Part shown: positions 11,701 to 23,745 of the stretch, piece after piece
Layout of the letters: every line of letters starts with the position of its first letter
Numbering within the stretch: the first letter of the stretch is position 1
DNA from: Lethocerus indicus
Taxonomy: Eukaryota > Arthropoda > Insecta > Hemiptera > Belostomatidae
Length of the DNA: 64,000 bases
Assembly: GCA_019843655.1 (NCBI GenBank)
Contig: JACDQD010000008.1
Coordinates: 13,426,442-13,490,441, forward strand
Direction of reading: 5' to 3'
Program-made: the position numbers and the translations under genes
The notes under the pieces: generated by a model
Told to the model about the DNA's origin: nothing
Databases searched by the model: none
Seen by the model: only the letters and a program-made list of their open reading frames with translations

Positions 11701-14700
11701 TTTTTATAACATATATATTATACGGTATATTAAACCTCAGTTCAGTGCAGGAAAATCGTCCATAAGTGGGTGTGATATAAGTAGCACCGTAATATTTGCA
11801 CTCTCTTGAATAAAACATTTGAAAATATGTGTGCCAATGTGTCCTTGATTATATGTTATATGTTCTGCTAGTAGTTTTATCGGTGTTATCGAATATCTAA
11901 CCTAGCTAATGAATAAGCTTGATACATTGTTATAGTTTAACAAGTGAGAACATATTACTCGGGTAATATTATTGTTAATTTCTAACTAAAATAATAACTA
12001 TTATTTTTTATGTATTATTAGTTAATTTCAAATTCAAAACAATTTCAACAATGTTTGCTTATATAACTCGTTACACTTTTGGAAAAATAAAATATTCAAT
12101 ACCGAGGTAACATAGAATGGAGGGCCTGAGGAATGGAAGATCGACCGGCCCCTCCTTCTCTGAATCACCCACAACCGGTTTTGTGAGGGGCCATGGGGTT
12201 TCTCGGAAAAAGCCCGAGTTCAAATGGGATTTAGACAATGGGGATCAGGCTCAAGAAGAGGATAACAATTTTTGTCCTTTGTTACCCCCGTTTTCCTTCT
12301 TCCTTGTCCATCGGCCTGACGAGCAGAAACACTAGCAAAGGACTGGACAGAGTGCCAATCGAACAAATGGTCTTATATTCGATATCATTAATAAATATTA
12401 CCTCAAATTGAATATAAATAATGTGATTATATTATATTACTGACAGTTAATAAAATAAATCTTACATCGTATCAGAATTTCAGTTACATTAATGTTGATG
12501 CTAGATAATTCATAATCCACTTAGCTGAAACGCAACGTATCATGTGTTTACAAGCAATGAACAAAACAAAATTCCTCTCTAGTTTTTGTCTGCGATAAAT
12601 GTCTCTGTACTGTCATTATACTGAAATGAGTACTAAAAAGAGCTATTTCTCATTCCTAGTCCTTCATTCATTTATTTATCACTCCCTTACTTCATTATTC
12701 ATTTTTTTTATTGTACATGTCCTGATGTATAAGGAATAAATAAATAATTAAATGCAAGGCCGGTCAGGCTGTTGGCCGGCTCCTATTTATCCGGAAATTG
12801 ATGTTGGGGGAACCGGAAAAAGTGGGGACCGTGGGCCGACTGGCAGACGATAGATCTTTGCCGCCCTATATCCTATTATTGAAGGGCTCGGGCCCTCCCT
12901 CTCAACCGGCCGCCCGCCCGCCCAAAAACCCGGCTTTTATTTACCTGCGTAATACCCTCCAACTTTTTTTCCACCGAAGATTCCCCATTCTCGACAACGA
13001 TGGGCAAAAAATGGAAACGCGAGTGTCGCGATTTATGGAAGAAGAATTGATTTACGAGCTCCCGCTCGTATCGCGCCGAAAGAAAGTCTCCCTCGGGTGT
13101 GCCACACATATTTAGGCCGAGATAAATTTCGAACAAGAGACCGTAGCTCGCCGTCATCTCAAATCCGCCTCACCCAGTATACCGGCGGAATGCTACTGAA
13201 GGTGGCGGCAAGCTGAAACTGCCGAACTTGCTATTCCAAACACTCACCAACCACCAAACGAGACCGTCTTAACATACTTAGAGAACACACATATATTTCA
13301 GCCGAACTCAAATTTAAACATCATCACAGATTTTACAGCATTTTAATTACAAGTTGTATGGGATTTTTACGCAAGTGTTTGGAACTTATTTTACTTTCAA
13401 CGGATATTTGTCCTACTCGATGAGGTCGACTCTATCCCATCCGAATTCAATATTAAATTTCTTCGCGTACGGACAGAATGATTGGTGCATTGCCAGATAC
13501 AAATTGCCACAAGATCCCGAACAATCCTGAACGCGTTCTAACCGTTTATTCGGGAGAATTACCTCTCTGACGCGGCAGTTCGTGATGGTATCCGGGGTCG
13601 GGGGCTGTGAGCCAACTTGGGAGTTGGCGATCATTGAAAAATTCTCCAAAAGGGTCGCCTAGTATGGGCGATCTTTTATTCAATTGTTATTCGTCATTGT
13701 GCCCAGACAATAGTTTTCTCGTTCTTTTAAGGTAAATTATAATTGTATTTATTTTCAAACGGTGGGGACTGGAAGCAATCGGGATAAGCCAAACTGGGAC
13801 AAAAGAAGAAAGTAACGATAAATGGGAAATGATGGGTTAACGCCTGCCATAAATCCCCCTACCGTCCAATATATCCACGACAAATCGAACTCCACCATCC
13901 CAGCGACCTCGCTCCAATTCCACTCGGGGAAACAATTGCCAATTTGATCCCCAAACTTTTACCCCCTCCCCCCCCATATACTCTAAATTTATTTCGAGCG
14001 AGGCGGAATAGCAACGGGCCGCCCGCCTCCTTATAGGCTTATTTTGTGGGGGTGGAACCGATTTTCCAGATCGGGGCGTACAGAGAATAGAAAGGCCGGG
14101 TAATAAAAATGGGTTTTATAATTATTTCCGATTTTCGACCTCGTATTAGGTAGGAGGAATGTCGAGGCGGAATAACAAGATATATTGGGAGGTCTAGGGA
14201 AATCCCCTTCCTTCGGCTGGAACTAGGTTACATCATTATCTGTTTTTCCGTTGCCCCGGGGCTTGACCCTCTTTCCGCACAGACTTTTCTTGTCCTTGTC
14301 CCTAGGCCGCACCTGATCCTCTTTGTTGTAGTATTGTCTACTTTGGAAGGTCGCGAGGAACTTTATCCGATGGATATTCGACTGCGAAGCCGTAATACCC
14401 TCCTTGAATTTAAAGGGCCACGTTGAGCTCATGGAAAATACAATTTCACCTGTTGCTAAAGTATTTATATTACCTCAAGTATTTCTCGCCTTGTAAAATT
14501 TTGTCCACCTTCGTTAATAGTGAAATAATTTTCGGATAAACATTAACTTTAATTTACTGAGCGTATCATAATTATTTCTCATGATAAATCTCTTCAAATA
14601 TCATTTATGAGTATTTATTGTACATAAAATAATCTAATTGGATATTATTACGAAGAACTCATTTGATTGACATATTACTGCTGGATATTAGGACTTTTTT

Positions 14701-17700
14701 AGGAAATTTTTATCGATCCAGCGATAAAATCTTATTTAATTCATACAAAAATAGCGTTATATTAATATTGCAAAGTTAACTGGCACAATTCCTATTTACA
14801 GGGACCTTGACGGCTTACAGCGAAAACTAGAAATCTGTCTCCGTACAATCGGTTTAAAGATGCCGACCAGCCCAAAGATGAAATTAATTTACAATTACTT
14901 CCCCCGGAATATTCGGAGAAAAGTAACTTTGCCTGTCGGCCGTGGACTATTATAAATTACTTGGGAACAAAAGCCAGTGTTGAACAAAAGTCCTTCCGGA
15001 ACAGCTTAAATGTGAAACTGACTCAAAATTGGTTTTACGAAGAGCGGGCCAAATTCCCCCGCCCATTCGCTAATTCCCTGTATTTTCGCGTCTCTGTTTA
15101 TCCCCTCGGCCTGCTACTAAACCCATCTTTACATAAACTTAGCCGGGCTTAATCAATATCTTCTAATTTATATACTTTTTTATTATACGTGTCTTTTATT
15201 TCCTATTGGTACACTAAGATCAACGCGGGGTAGTTTATATCTTACAGGGGAGGCGAGTATATTAATACTTAAGCAATGTTAATTTGGTATTCAATGGTAC
15301 TACTACCATGTAAACGTCAAATTAAAAACTTTATATATAATTTAAAAAACGTCTCGGCGATGGAAGATATGGTATTGACGAGAATAAGAACGGTACAGTT
15401 GGTAACTCATATATTTAAATATATATATATATAATAAAGCCATGACTTTAACGAGTTGGCACCAAGCAAGAACACTCTAATTCAACTTTAACTCTAGTCA
15501 AACTAGTGTTCAAAATATTATATTCAAACGATTACATGAATCAATGCAATCAGAACCACGCAGAAAGAACCATCGCTTTTCAGTGCTAGGCAGTTACTCG
15601 GGAATTTCAGTTTCTAAGAGGGCTCCTACAGAGAGGTGTTCTCTTCGGGAAACGAACGCAGAGTCAGCTTTCAACAAAGGATTTCGCTTTGAACAGGTCG
15701 CCTGAAGTAAATCTGCGTTCCCCCGAATTCCAGCCGACGTTAGTACAACACGGCAGTCCCACCCAATATGTTGTAGGGTACCGACGGAGGTTGAAAAACG
15801 TTCGGCAAAAAAAACAAAACAAAAAGAACACACTCCGTATTTACAGATGGACGGGCGGCGACGTCCCATGAATAGATTTAAATCGAAAATAAATAGGAAA
15901 TAAATTCACGGCCGAATCCACCTTTATGCAGTCGGGCGGAACATTGACTGCCCGAGTGTCCTTAACAGTACAAACATGTTTGCAAAGAAGACTGGACTTC
16001 GGCCAATACGCCCTCCACCATGGTAAACAAAATTTAGGTCAAACAGCTACCCTTTTCCAGGAATAAATAAGTCCCTACTATGGATTTTATGGCCGTCATT
16101 TCCTTCAATCCGGAAGAAAAACACACTATATTATTGCAACCTTTAAACTGCGCTATCATCGCTTTATCATTGTCTACGTGGTATATCATACGATGAATTG
16201 GTGTCGCTGTTATCACATTAATTCAATCTGAGTATAAGTGAAACGACGACTGAATGACACGAATATACCAATTTTGGCCGAATAATCTGTCAAATAATTG
16301 GCCAGTAACACCTCATGGGAGAAGAAATCTTTCAACTGGAATACGGTGCAATTGATCTGAATTCATTAAATGAACATTTCAGTTAACATAAAAAATATGG
16401 ACTTGAAACATTTTATAACATACTCGCTATGATTAAAAACAGGCCAATTATTGGCAGCAATAGCCGCGAATAGAAATAATTAAATAGCGCTGTAAATCAC
16501 CAGTCTAATGAGATTGTATTGTAATTCATACCTTGGAAATGACAAAATACTCTTTACTGTTGAAACCGTGACACCGCCAATTAAATTCGCCATAATATAA
16601 ACTATTAATTAATCGCATAAAATAGCAACCTGCATCAACGGTATAAACGGACAATAATTCTGTATTCTCATTGATGGGTCTGAATAAGAGCGAGCAGTAA
16701 TTTTGCTGTCAGGGGAAGCCGCGTTAATTTGCATGCTGAAACCATTAGAGCTGAAAGGCGTTAATTTGATTTTATATATAAACACAGACCTCGAGTTGTC
16801 ATTATCGTCAACCGAATTACCGATTTTATAGGACAAATATGATAAGAGAATATTAGTAAACGTTTTTCCCTCATTTCTACAGACGTATATGTTGATCAAA
16901 TTTGTAATTACTTAAATCTCCACACACCCGGATATATTTCACAACATTAAATTAAAGTTATCGCAATGTTTCACTGATTAAATATCCGTATAATTCCAGT
17001 GAGTAAAATTGAAATGTTTCTGGATTCTTCGTGGAATCTTCTGCGTGGAGACAAAAGAAATCGATGGATCGAATAATTAGAAACCAGACGGAGCAATGTC
17101 AAAAGACAAGGACTAAGTGGACGGAACTTCAAACGAATTGGATTCCGCCCTAACGATGCCACCGAAACTGTCTGGATTTTGATCGCAATCAAACCTTTGA
17201 AGAGAGGGAGACGGAAGGCTACAAAAAAAGGAACGATGGCGGAAGTGTTTTGGACAAACTCTTCGTTCCATGATGCGGGTGTGAAGTTCACACATCGGCG
17301 ACAGTGATAATTCCGAACGAGCGGTAAAACGACAATTCCGGAAAAAATTAATCAGCCAGCAAATAATACCGGCCTATATACACGCATAATGGCGCTTAGA
17401 ACGCGCTAAATGTTTTGAAGCTGCTGCAGTGCTCTGAATACTCTTCGCGGTATAACACAAGTGTACGAATTTAAAGCTTGAAAAAACATTTTCGTCAAAA
17501 CGCGGAGACTGACAGAAACATTCGTGCGCCCCCACAATTGCTACCGACATTTTTTTTACAACGCTGCACCCATTCGAAAAATTCGCCGATTATATTAAAA
17601 CTAAATTATATATTAAAAACGGGAATTGGAATATTCAGATTCAGCCACGCAGTAATACTTTTAAAGATTGCGGTTTTCTTTCGGAGACAGCATTTAAATT

Positions 17701-18142
17701 TTTTTATATACAGGTACAATATTAATAAATAAACGTATTCGTAGGTTCTCTGTTGGATGGAGAGATATTGGACTAGTGATGCGGCTGTTATTGTAGGGCC
17801 GTTAGAGTGCAGAGAGTAGTGTGTGAGCTGGTGGCCGGTTCGGGGGTTTGACCCAATCATGTTAACACGGTCGCATAGTCCGGGCCCACGAGTCAAGTCA
17901 ACCTATCGATCACCGGCCCTACCTCAACACAAACACCGGCACACAGTCTTACAATCCAGATGAATTGAACGGTCAGCCGACTGTCAGCATTTCTAATTGC
18001 GCGTGAAACTTTAACCTTCACTATTAACCCCTTGACGTACAAATAAAATAGGAAACCATTTAATTTGGCTCAGTCGGGAAGACTCATATACAAGCTCAGA
18101 AACAGGGCGTTTTATTTTGAAATTTATATCGCTTTATAGCAT

Positions 18143-18412
18143 TCAATAAGGTTGATAATTAATCGAATAATACCGTAGAATAATAATTTCATAGTTCTGT
18201 AACGTGTTATACTGTTCAAAGCATTCAGGACTATGTAGTGGAATGAGGCATGTTTTACATTGCCAAGTCGTTTCACTTTTTATATTGTGTTTCATACACA
18301 CACGGAATCTTTTTGCAGGATGTTGCTTTTTGTCCTGTTTATATATTCTAAATCGATAGCAATACCCAGAATTGGATTCGCATAATTTATAAAATTTGAT
18401 TCCAAATCTCAT
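18143..18412 (-). pseudogene. piggyBac transposase fragment, C-terminal zinc domain
   Basis: This frame begins with RFGIKFYKLCESNSGY, the stretch that normally follows the GRL motif. After about 25 residues it jumps straight to the cysteine-rich C-terminal domain of piggyBac transposases (RFRVCMKHN, TTWQCKTC, LHSPECFEQY). The whole block between, including the second and third catalytic Asp residues, has been deleted in frame. The Cys/His pattern of the zinc-binding domain is mostly kept, but the terminal YHT-type histidine reads as Asn. It overlaps the upstream fragment in a different frame. It cannot encode an active transposase. Confidence 0.92.
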
Positions 18413-18671
18413 TCGTTCGGATGTAATTTAGTCGCCCTCTGAGTTTCACGAGGGATTCGTCTATGACGATATTTTCTTCCGGGGTGTATAACTCTTGGAA
18501 CCTGGCATTCAAGAAATCCACCACAGGTCGAACCTTTCTTATTCTGTCTTCTGCGGAAACCGCGCTATTGTCCACGAAATGAAGATAGCGCGATATGGCC
18601 AAAAAACGTTTACGAGGCATAACTTGCGAAAATACGGGTGTTTCTATTATTTTCCGTTTCGACCAATACAC
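18387..18671 (-). pseudogene. piggyBac transposase fragment, catalytic-domain start
   Basis: This frame matches the DDE_Tnp_1_7 (piggyBac transposase) family in the region leading to the first catalytic aspartate. Visible family signatures are YWS near the start, MPRKRF, YLHFVDN, RKVRPVVDFLN and IVIDESLVKLRGRL, where the D of IDESL corresponds to the first catalytic Asp. The N-terminal part of the transposase is missing. After the GRL motif the frame continues only a few codons and stops, because the following family sequence (RFGIKFYKLCES) is in another frame, implying a small indel near 18,400. The second and third catalytic aspartates are absent. Confidence 0.92.
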
Positions 18672-18709
18672 GTCTATTTAAGGTTTTTTTGTTTTTCATA
18701 CATGAAATG

Positions 18710-18732
18710 AATGACGTCTCAGAGACGTCATT
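18710..18732. repeat. Perfect 11+1+11 palindrome at piggyBac end
   Basis: The arms AATGACGTCTC and GAGACGTCATT are separated by one base, just inside and touching the right terminal inverted repeat. Subterminal inverted repeats are common in piggyBac-like elements as transposase-binding sites. The ACGT core also resembles a bZIP site. Confidence 0.7.
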
Positions 18733-18973
18733 GTATGTCAAGGGGTTAAATACCTCGCCTGTGCAGTCGGTACAATGTACCAACTGATTCCCCGAGCTGA
18801 TACAATATTTATTGTCAGTGGACGATTCAAACGGAAACTTAATTTAGAACCTTGTTCTATTTGATGATTTTTCCTTGTAATTTGTAAATGTGTGAATTCA
18901 ACGACTGTTAAAACTATTCAGAAAACTTGTACCGCGTTCCCCAACTAATAAGAAAAGAATAGTCCGCACTTAC

Positions 18974-19095
18974 GTTTTGTCTTTTCTTGCTTGTTTCCTC
19001 TTGCGGAAGACCCGTTTAACCCTGAGCAGTAGGAAGGCGGCCCGGTCGATGGTGAGCGCCGAGGCGCCCGTGTCTTTCCTTTCTTCACCACTCAT
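18974..19095 (-). CDS. Gene B first coding exon, basic N-terminus
   Basis: This 122-bp exon runs from an acceptor (ttttcag directly before ATG) to a consensus donor (GTAAGT at 18,968-18,973). Only one frame is open and it starts with the ATG, giving 40 codons plus two bases, so the next intron is phase 2. The peptide begins MSGEERKDTGASALTIDRAA, has a short hydrophobic patch (AAFLLL) and then a highly basic run, RVKRVFRKRKQARKDK, suggesting a nuclear signal, calmodulin-type helix or membrane-proximal segment. The exon is GC-rich against AT-rich flanks, as expected for coding DNA. I do not recognise the protein. The following exons are not identifiable and may lie beyond the window's left edge. 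The piggyBac element lies in the next intron, 225 bp away. Confidence 0.72.
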
Positions 19096-22000
19096 CTGAA
19101 AATGAAAGTAAATTAATATCTTTTTTCTTTATTTTTTCTTATAATAGTATACGATAACTGTCTAACTATTCCAATCCCTGAATCCTCGAAATATAGAACG
19201 TGTTGATTCGGCCGGAACGAAGAGTTGTTACGAGGGGACATATCTAACGTATACTCGAGAAACCTAATCAACTAACAACTCGAACCTATTTCAGTACGCT
19301 GAACCAGCTTCACAAATTTCATACCTCTCTAGTTTCTCACCCAGAATTCATTCGGTGTCGAATTTTCATACTCCGCCCGTCCCTTAGAACTTCCCCGGAG
19401 ATTAAAACGGCGCAACCGGTCTGTAGCGAGCTGCTTACCGACTCTGATTGCATAACTTAGAGTACAGGAAGTATTACTGCTAGGTTTACAGTCTTCCGTA
19501 CCGTCCTGATACCGCTAAAGCCCTTCCCTTCCTAAGCCGTATAATTAATTACTCGCTCACCACCGACCCATTTTGATTTTAGGAAATAAAATTAGGGAAG
19601 TGATACAATATATTATCCGGACATTTACACAAGGCTGTATTGTTTAAAAGGTCATCCTGCGCATCCATGCGAGACAAATATCATTAATATTAAACGAGGG
19701 AAGGTTTCCGCGACACAGAACAAATCCCTGAACAACCCCTGCTAACCGCGGGACTTCCTACAGTATTACACCTACAGGAAGTTAGTCAGTGATACATCAT
19801 TAATATTAAACATTCTGTCCATTTGTCCAACATTTTGTCCCCACACGTGATTTCTTGTTAGGTTAGACCGGTTTCGACTTTTCGCCATATTCAGTAGCAA
19901 CTGATAGATTAGTACCACAGTACTCTAAAGATAAGTCCATAGGTCCGGTGAAGTTTAACACAAAACCAAGTCATCGAGTGGAGATAAAAGTTTATAAGAA
20001 TGATGGTCTATAAGTATGCGGTAATATTATGATGATTTACTACATATTTATCGATTACTATTAATACTAAAATAGTAATAATTATTATTGCTAGTAATAG
20101 TTCATTATTGCCAAAGAGGATTGAAAGCAATGAATAGGCATTTGGGGACGGGGCCGTTTTTTCTGGCCTCCGTCAGGAACAAACTAGCTAAAATAAACCT
20201 AACTGTGAGTTTCAATTCCGAAATATTTGTTTGACTCCACTATAATTCGGTTCCCCTATTCAATATCCCCTGTAAATACCGAATTTCCGGAAAATACTGA
20301 GAATCACTCCCCTGTGTGTGGACCGATATTGTCTAACCCACGCCAACCGTTCATTTCCCAAAACACTACTCGAACGAAAAAGTTATTCAAATGAACAACA
20401 GTAATAGTTGCATGCATGCCAAATTATTTCAGTGAAAAAAAGTAAAACACAATTCCCATAACTAACGATATGCTTAAATTGCCATGCAAGTAGGAGTGAA
20501 TTAAATTCGAAAAATTACTTAGTAGTATAAATAATAGGCGTCAATGTAGTTGAGAAAGGCATAGTAGGCATATTTGAATACCGTCATTGTATTACGATTA
20601 AATATTATAATTATAATACTAGTAATAATAAACAAAAATCTTTATTATAATAATTTTAATAAACGAGTCTGAACGTGGTTGGACTTCACTTACAAATTCT
20701 CCAAAGATCTCATATTATCCGGAACAAAACTTTGAATAGAGTAGAAATCAAAAATATTGCGCTAGAGTTTAAATTGTTGAACAATATTGTAATCATCCAA
20801 CAAGAACAGTTCAACTTTTGTAGTTTGTATTGTTTGAGTTTGTAGTGGGGTATCTTGGACCTATAGTCGGACTTGTCGGAATTTGTCCCACTCGACTACC
20901 CCGGCTTTATCTACGAAATTATTTACGGAATAAGTTTTTCTCCGTTCGCGGAGGAAGGCTCTGGATGTGAGTTTTCACGCTATTATGACACAGCTTTACG
21001 ACGGCACCTCTGGGAAAAGGGGCGCGATGAAATCTCACCCTGAAGAATTCAAACAATGCACGGACCCGCGGCCCCCGTCGCCTCAATGAAGGGAGGCCGA
21101 ATTCACAGTCCTTCCGCTGAACAGTACTATGTCGACTGTTTCGAGTAAAAACCGAATTTTCAGATCTAAAAATGTCGAGAAAGCTGTTCGAGGCGGAGCG
21201 TAACTTCAACTCCGGCTCATATTGAATACCTCTCACAATGCCCTTTCATACGAATATTAATCCCTTTTGGCCCATCGTATGTATATCAGTAATTCATTAC
21301 AGTATCTATCCCGTACTAGTGATCAAAGCCTCGAAGGGCTGGTACTAATCAACTTACGGAGAACGCTACATTTTTCATACAGTCCGCCCTCAATAAAACC
21401 GCACTCAAGGACGGATCACGTTCGTTCTTCGATCTGACTGCTGTAAAGAATTATTTATTTTAATTCAGTTGTAGGGAATCTACTAAATTTTAGTGTGTCA
21501 CGTATATTTGGAGCGTATAGGGACTCTACGATTGTTGCCTAATGGGAAATGTGCGATAATATTGGGTTGGGAACTAAATAATTGCGGATTCTTCTCATCT
21601 TTGGGTGTATGCACCCTTATATCGTGCATTTTTTGGTACGCACGACGAATATTTGGCATGTAATAAACATTTCAGAATACTCTATAGGTTTGAAGATGTA
21701 AACACGAGTAAAAATACAAATAACGCCGTCTCCTACTAGCGACGAAACCCGCAATGACTTAGTTGCCGACCCAATATAATAATTTAGTTAAAATAAACGA
21801 TTAACGACGGGCCTACACATGACGTAAGAGTACTAATTTTCAATATAAGTTTATCTTTCTTGGAGCACAGCTTCCTGTCAAGACCATATTCCGCTGGCTT
21901 TACGACGGGAATAAACGACTCCCAAAAAATGATTTTCTAACAACCTGTAATGACTATGTAATGGTCAGAAACAAAAATGGATATTCGGGTCCAGGATGTA

Positions 22001-22407
22001 GCATCTTAATGGAAATGGTTGAATGAATATGCGAAAGCTAAGTTGATCCCTGCCGGGTGGAGGGGGAGGGGCCGAAAAATCGAACCCGCCACCTAAATTT
22101 CCACGGCAGTGAAATTACTTTTTCCGCGGCTCATTTAAATGAAGACGGCTTTGCCCCCCTCACCACAGCCATGATACAGCGATTATGCAAACGAGCTTTA
22201 TCGAATTTTCAATTGGAAATTGATTGCGGCAATCAAAACCAGGTTTCACTGATGGGTTAGGATCTTTTCCGTGTCAGTGGGCCGGAAAGGGGCCTCCCAG
22301 GCGTCGCCGCCATTTAACTCGCCCCCGGCACCAGTGACAGGCCCACTCAGCCAAACATAATTGATTCATCCTCGAAACAGAACGGGTTATGTGCGATCGG
22401 TGGCTTG

Positions 22408-22425
22408 TGGGGGGGGGGGGGGGGG
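22408..22425. repeat. Poly-G tract
   Basis: A G homopolymer of about 18 bases, followed by a purine-rich run. It creates a proline-rich chance frame on the opposite strand. Confidence 0.8.
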
Positions 22426-22489
22426 AAGAGGGGAGAGAATTCATAGTAAAACCACCCCTCATAGTTATTTCATTAGAGTACCGATACGA

Positions 22490-22509
22490 TTTACGATTTA
22501 AATCGTAAA
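22490..22509. repeat. 20-bp perfect palindrome
   Basis: TTTACGATTTAAATCGTAAA equals its own reverse complement with no spacer. A self-complementary site of this length could bind a homodimer, or could be chance in AT-rich DNA. Confidence 0.75.
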
Positions 22510-23683
22510 ATTTTTCATTCAAGTTCAATCTGTTGTGCCTCGAGCGTGTGCGAACTTCGTTCAAACAAACGTGATACCGCAAGTCCCATCTGTTCAATAA
22601 TGTACACTTAATCATGGGGTCCTGCTTTTCAGGGAAATGATATTCCTTATTTACTGCCACTACAACTACAACTACGGTTGATTAGTTCTACTACCGTGAC
22701 CTAGAACAACGGAGAGCATTCTCACTACTTGAATATTTTAAAGGGTCCGGAGGAAAAACAATTAAGCGACGTAAACCAAATTTATGTGTTCCATTCATCT
22801 AAAACGTAAAATGCGTTCAATTTTCATTCTTTTTTGGCAAATGTTTCGTGAGAATAATATTTCTCCTCTATTCTATCTAACTCTGAACGATATGGATGTG
22901 AATCGAAGAGCCAACTGCAAGTTACTCGAGCATTTTTACACAGTGCTATGCAAAAATTGTACGTTAGTTTTTCTGTGTTGTTTCCAGTTCGTCATTGTAA
23001 CAGTTTACCTTGTCTTGAGCCCTATCACGAATCACGAGTTTTCAAACTACGGTGCGATGACGAGTTCTTTCTCCTGCATATCAGTCGGGAATATGTCAAA
23101 AATTTAAATTGATATAATTATTAACGAAAAGGCACTTGACCGCGGTTGTTTTAAAATCCTTCGCGCATAAAATCGCCCGTGCTTAGAGTGCAGAGTTCCT
23201 AGAATTTACAGTTGAAATTGAGGTGATTACGCTTAGGAAAACGGTTGCGCGGGTTTTGCCTGCTTCCATTAAATTGATCGAACCCTCTCAACTAATGAAG
23301 TCAGGGTGGGGCCATTAGTGACTGTTGTACTGGAGGCGATGAATGCACCCCAACCCAAGAAATTCAGCCCCTGTATTTACCGAGAAAGGGTTTATCTCTG
23401 AATCGCCCCCAGAATTCGACCTTTAAAAGGGGCATCGGCAAAGCGTACAATCGGCCCGATAAGGCGGGATCGGTTGAAATTCCTGACGGCTATTGAATGG
23501 GTTCCCGCCGGCCCCGACTCGGCGCCGCTTTCAAGCTGTTTAAAAGAGTCTTGGAACCGATTTGGCCGCCACGCTCCCGGTCACATCCAACCGTAACTGC
23601 TCCCACTGAAACGGCGATACGGTCATTTGCCACGCGGATTGTCATTCTCAACGCTCACGTTCCAACTAAGTCACTCAGCTTGG

Positions 23684-23745
23684 CTATATATTAAAGGTAT
23701 ATAGTATGTATATACTATATATTAAAGGTATATAGTATATAGTAG
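23684..23745. repeat. 31-bp tandem duplication
   Basis: Two adjacent copies of a unit beginning ctatatattaaaggtata lie at 23,684-23,714 and 23,715-23,745, and a partial third copy (taaaggtac) follows. The last few bases of the unit differ between copies. Confidence 0.75.

Larger units (their letters stand above)
6309..18023. other. Non-coding stretch, two weak candidate exons only
   Basis: AT-rich sequence with occasional GC-rich islands (for example 11,190-11,460, 12,860-12,960 and 13,860-14,100). Apart from two weak exon candidates (6,954-7,063 minus; 8,656-8,712 plus) I see no gene, RNA gene or transposon here. Short AT microsatellite tracts occur near 15,416-15,433. Confidence 0.5.
18024..18749 (-). 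mobile_element. Internally deleted piggyBac-like element
   Basis: The element is bounded by TTAA at 18,024-18,027 and 18,746-18,749. Its ends are 15-bp terminal inverted repeats, CCCCTTGACGTACAA on the left and the same sequence with one mismatch (A for G) on the inverted right end. TTAA duplications and CCC-starting termini are the piggyBac signature. The 718 bp between the target sites (18,028-18,745) carry minus-strand fragments of a piggyBac-type transposase, so the coding end near 18,700 is the 5' side. A full element would be several times longer, so this is a non-autonomous derivative. The short TIRs are still nearly identical, but the two transposase pieces are out of frame with each other. 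Confidence 0.93.

Noticed and set aside
17753..17900. Possible tRNA or SINE head (GGTTCGGGGGTTTGACCC region)
   Set aside because: No box A, cloverleaf or box B consensus could be built from the sequence.
22274..22660. 128-codon minus-strand frame
   Set aside because: It includes a poly-Pro stretch from a G homopolymer, shows no recognisable domain, and has no splice signals that would make it an exon.
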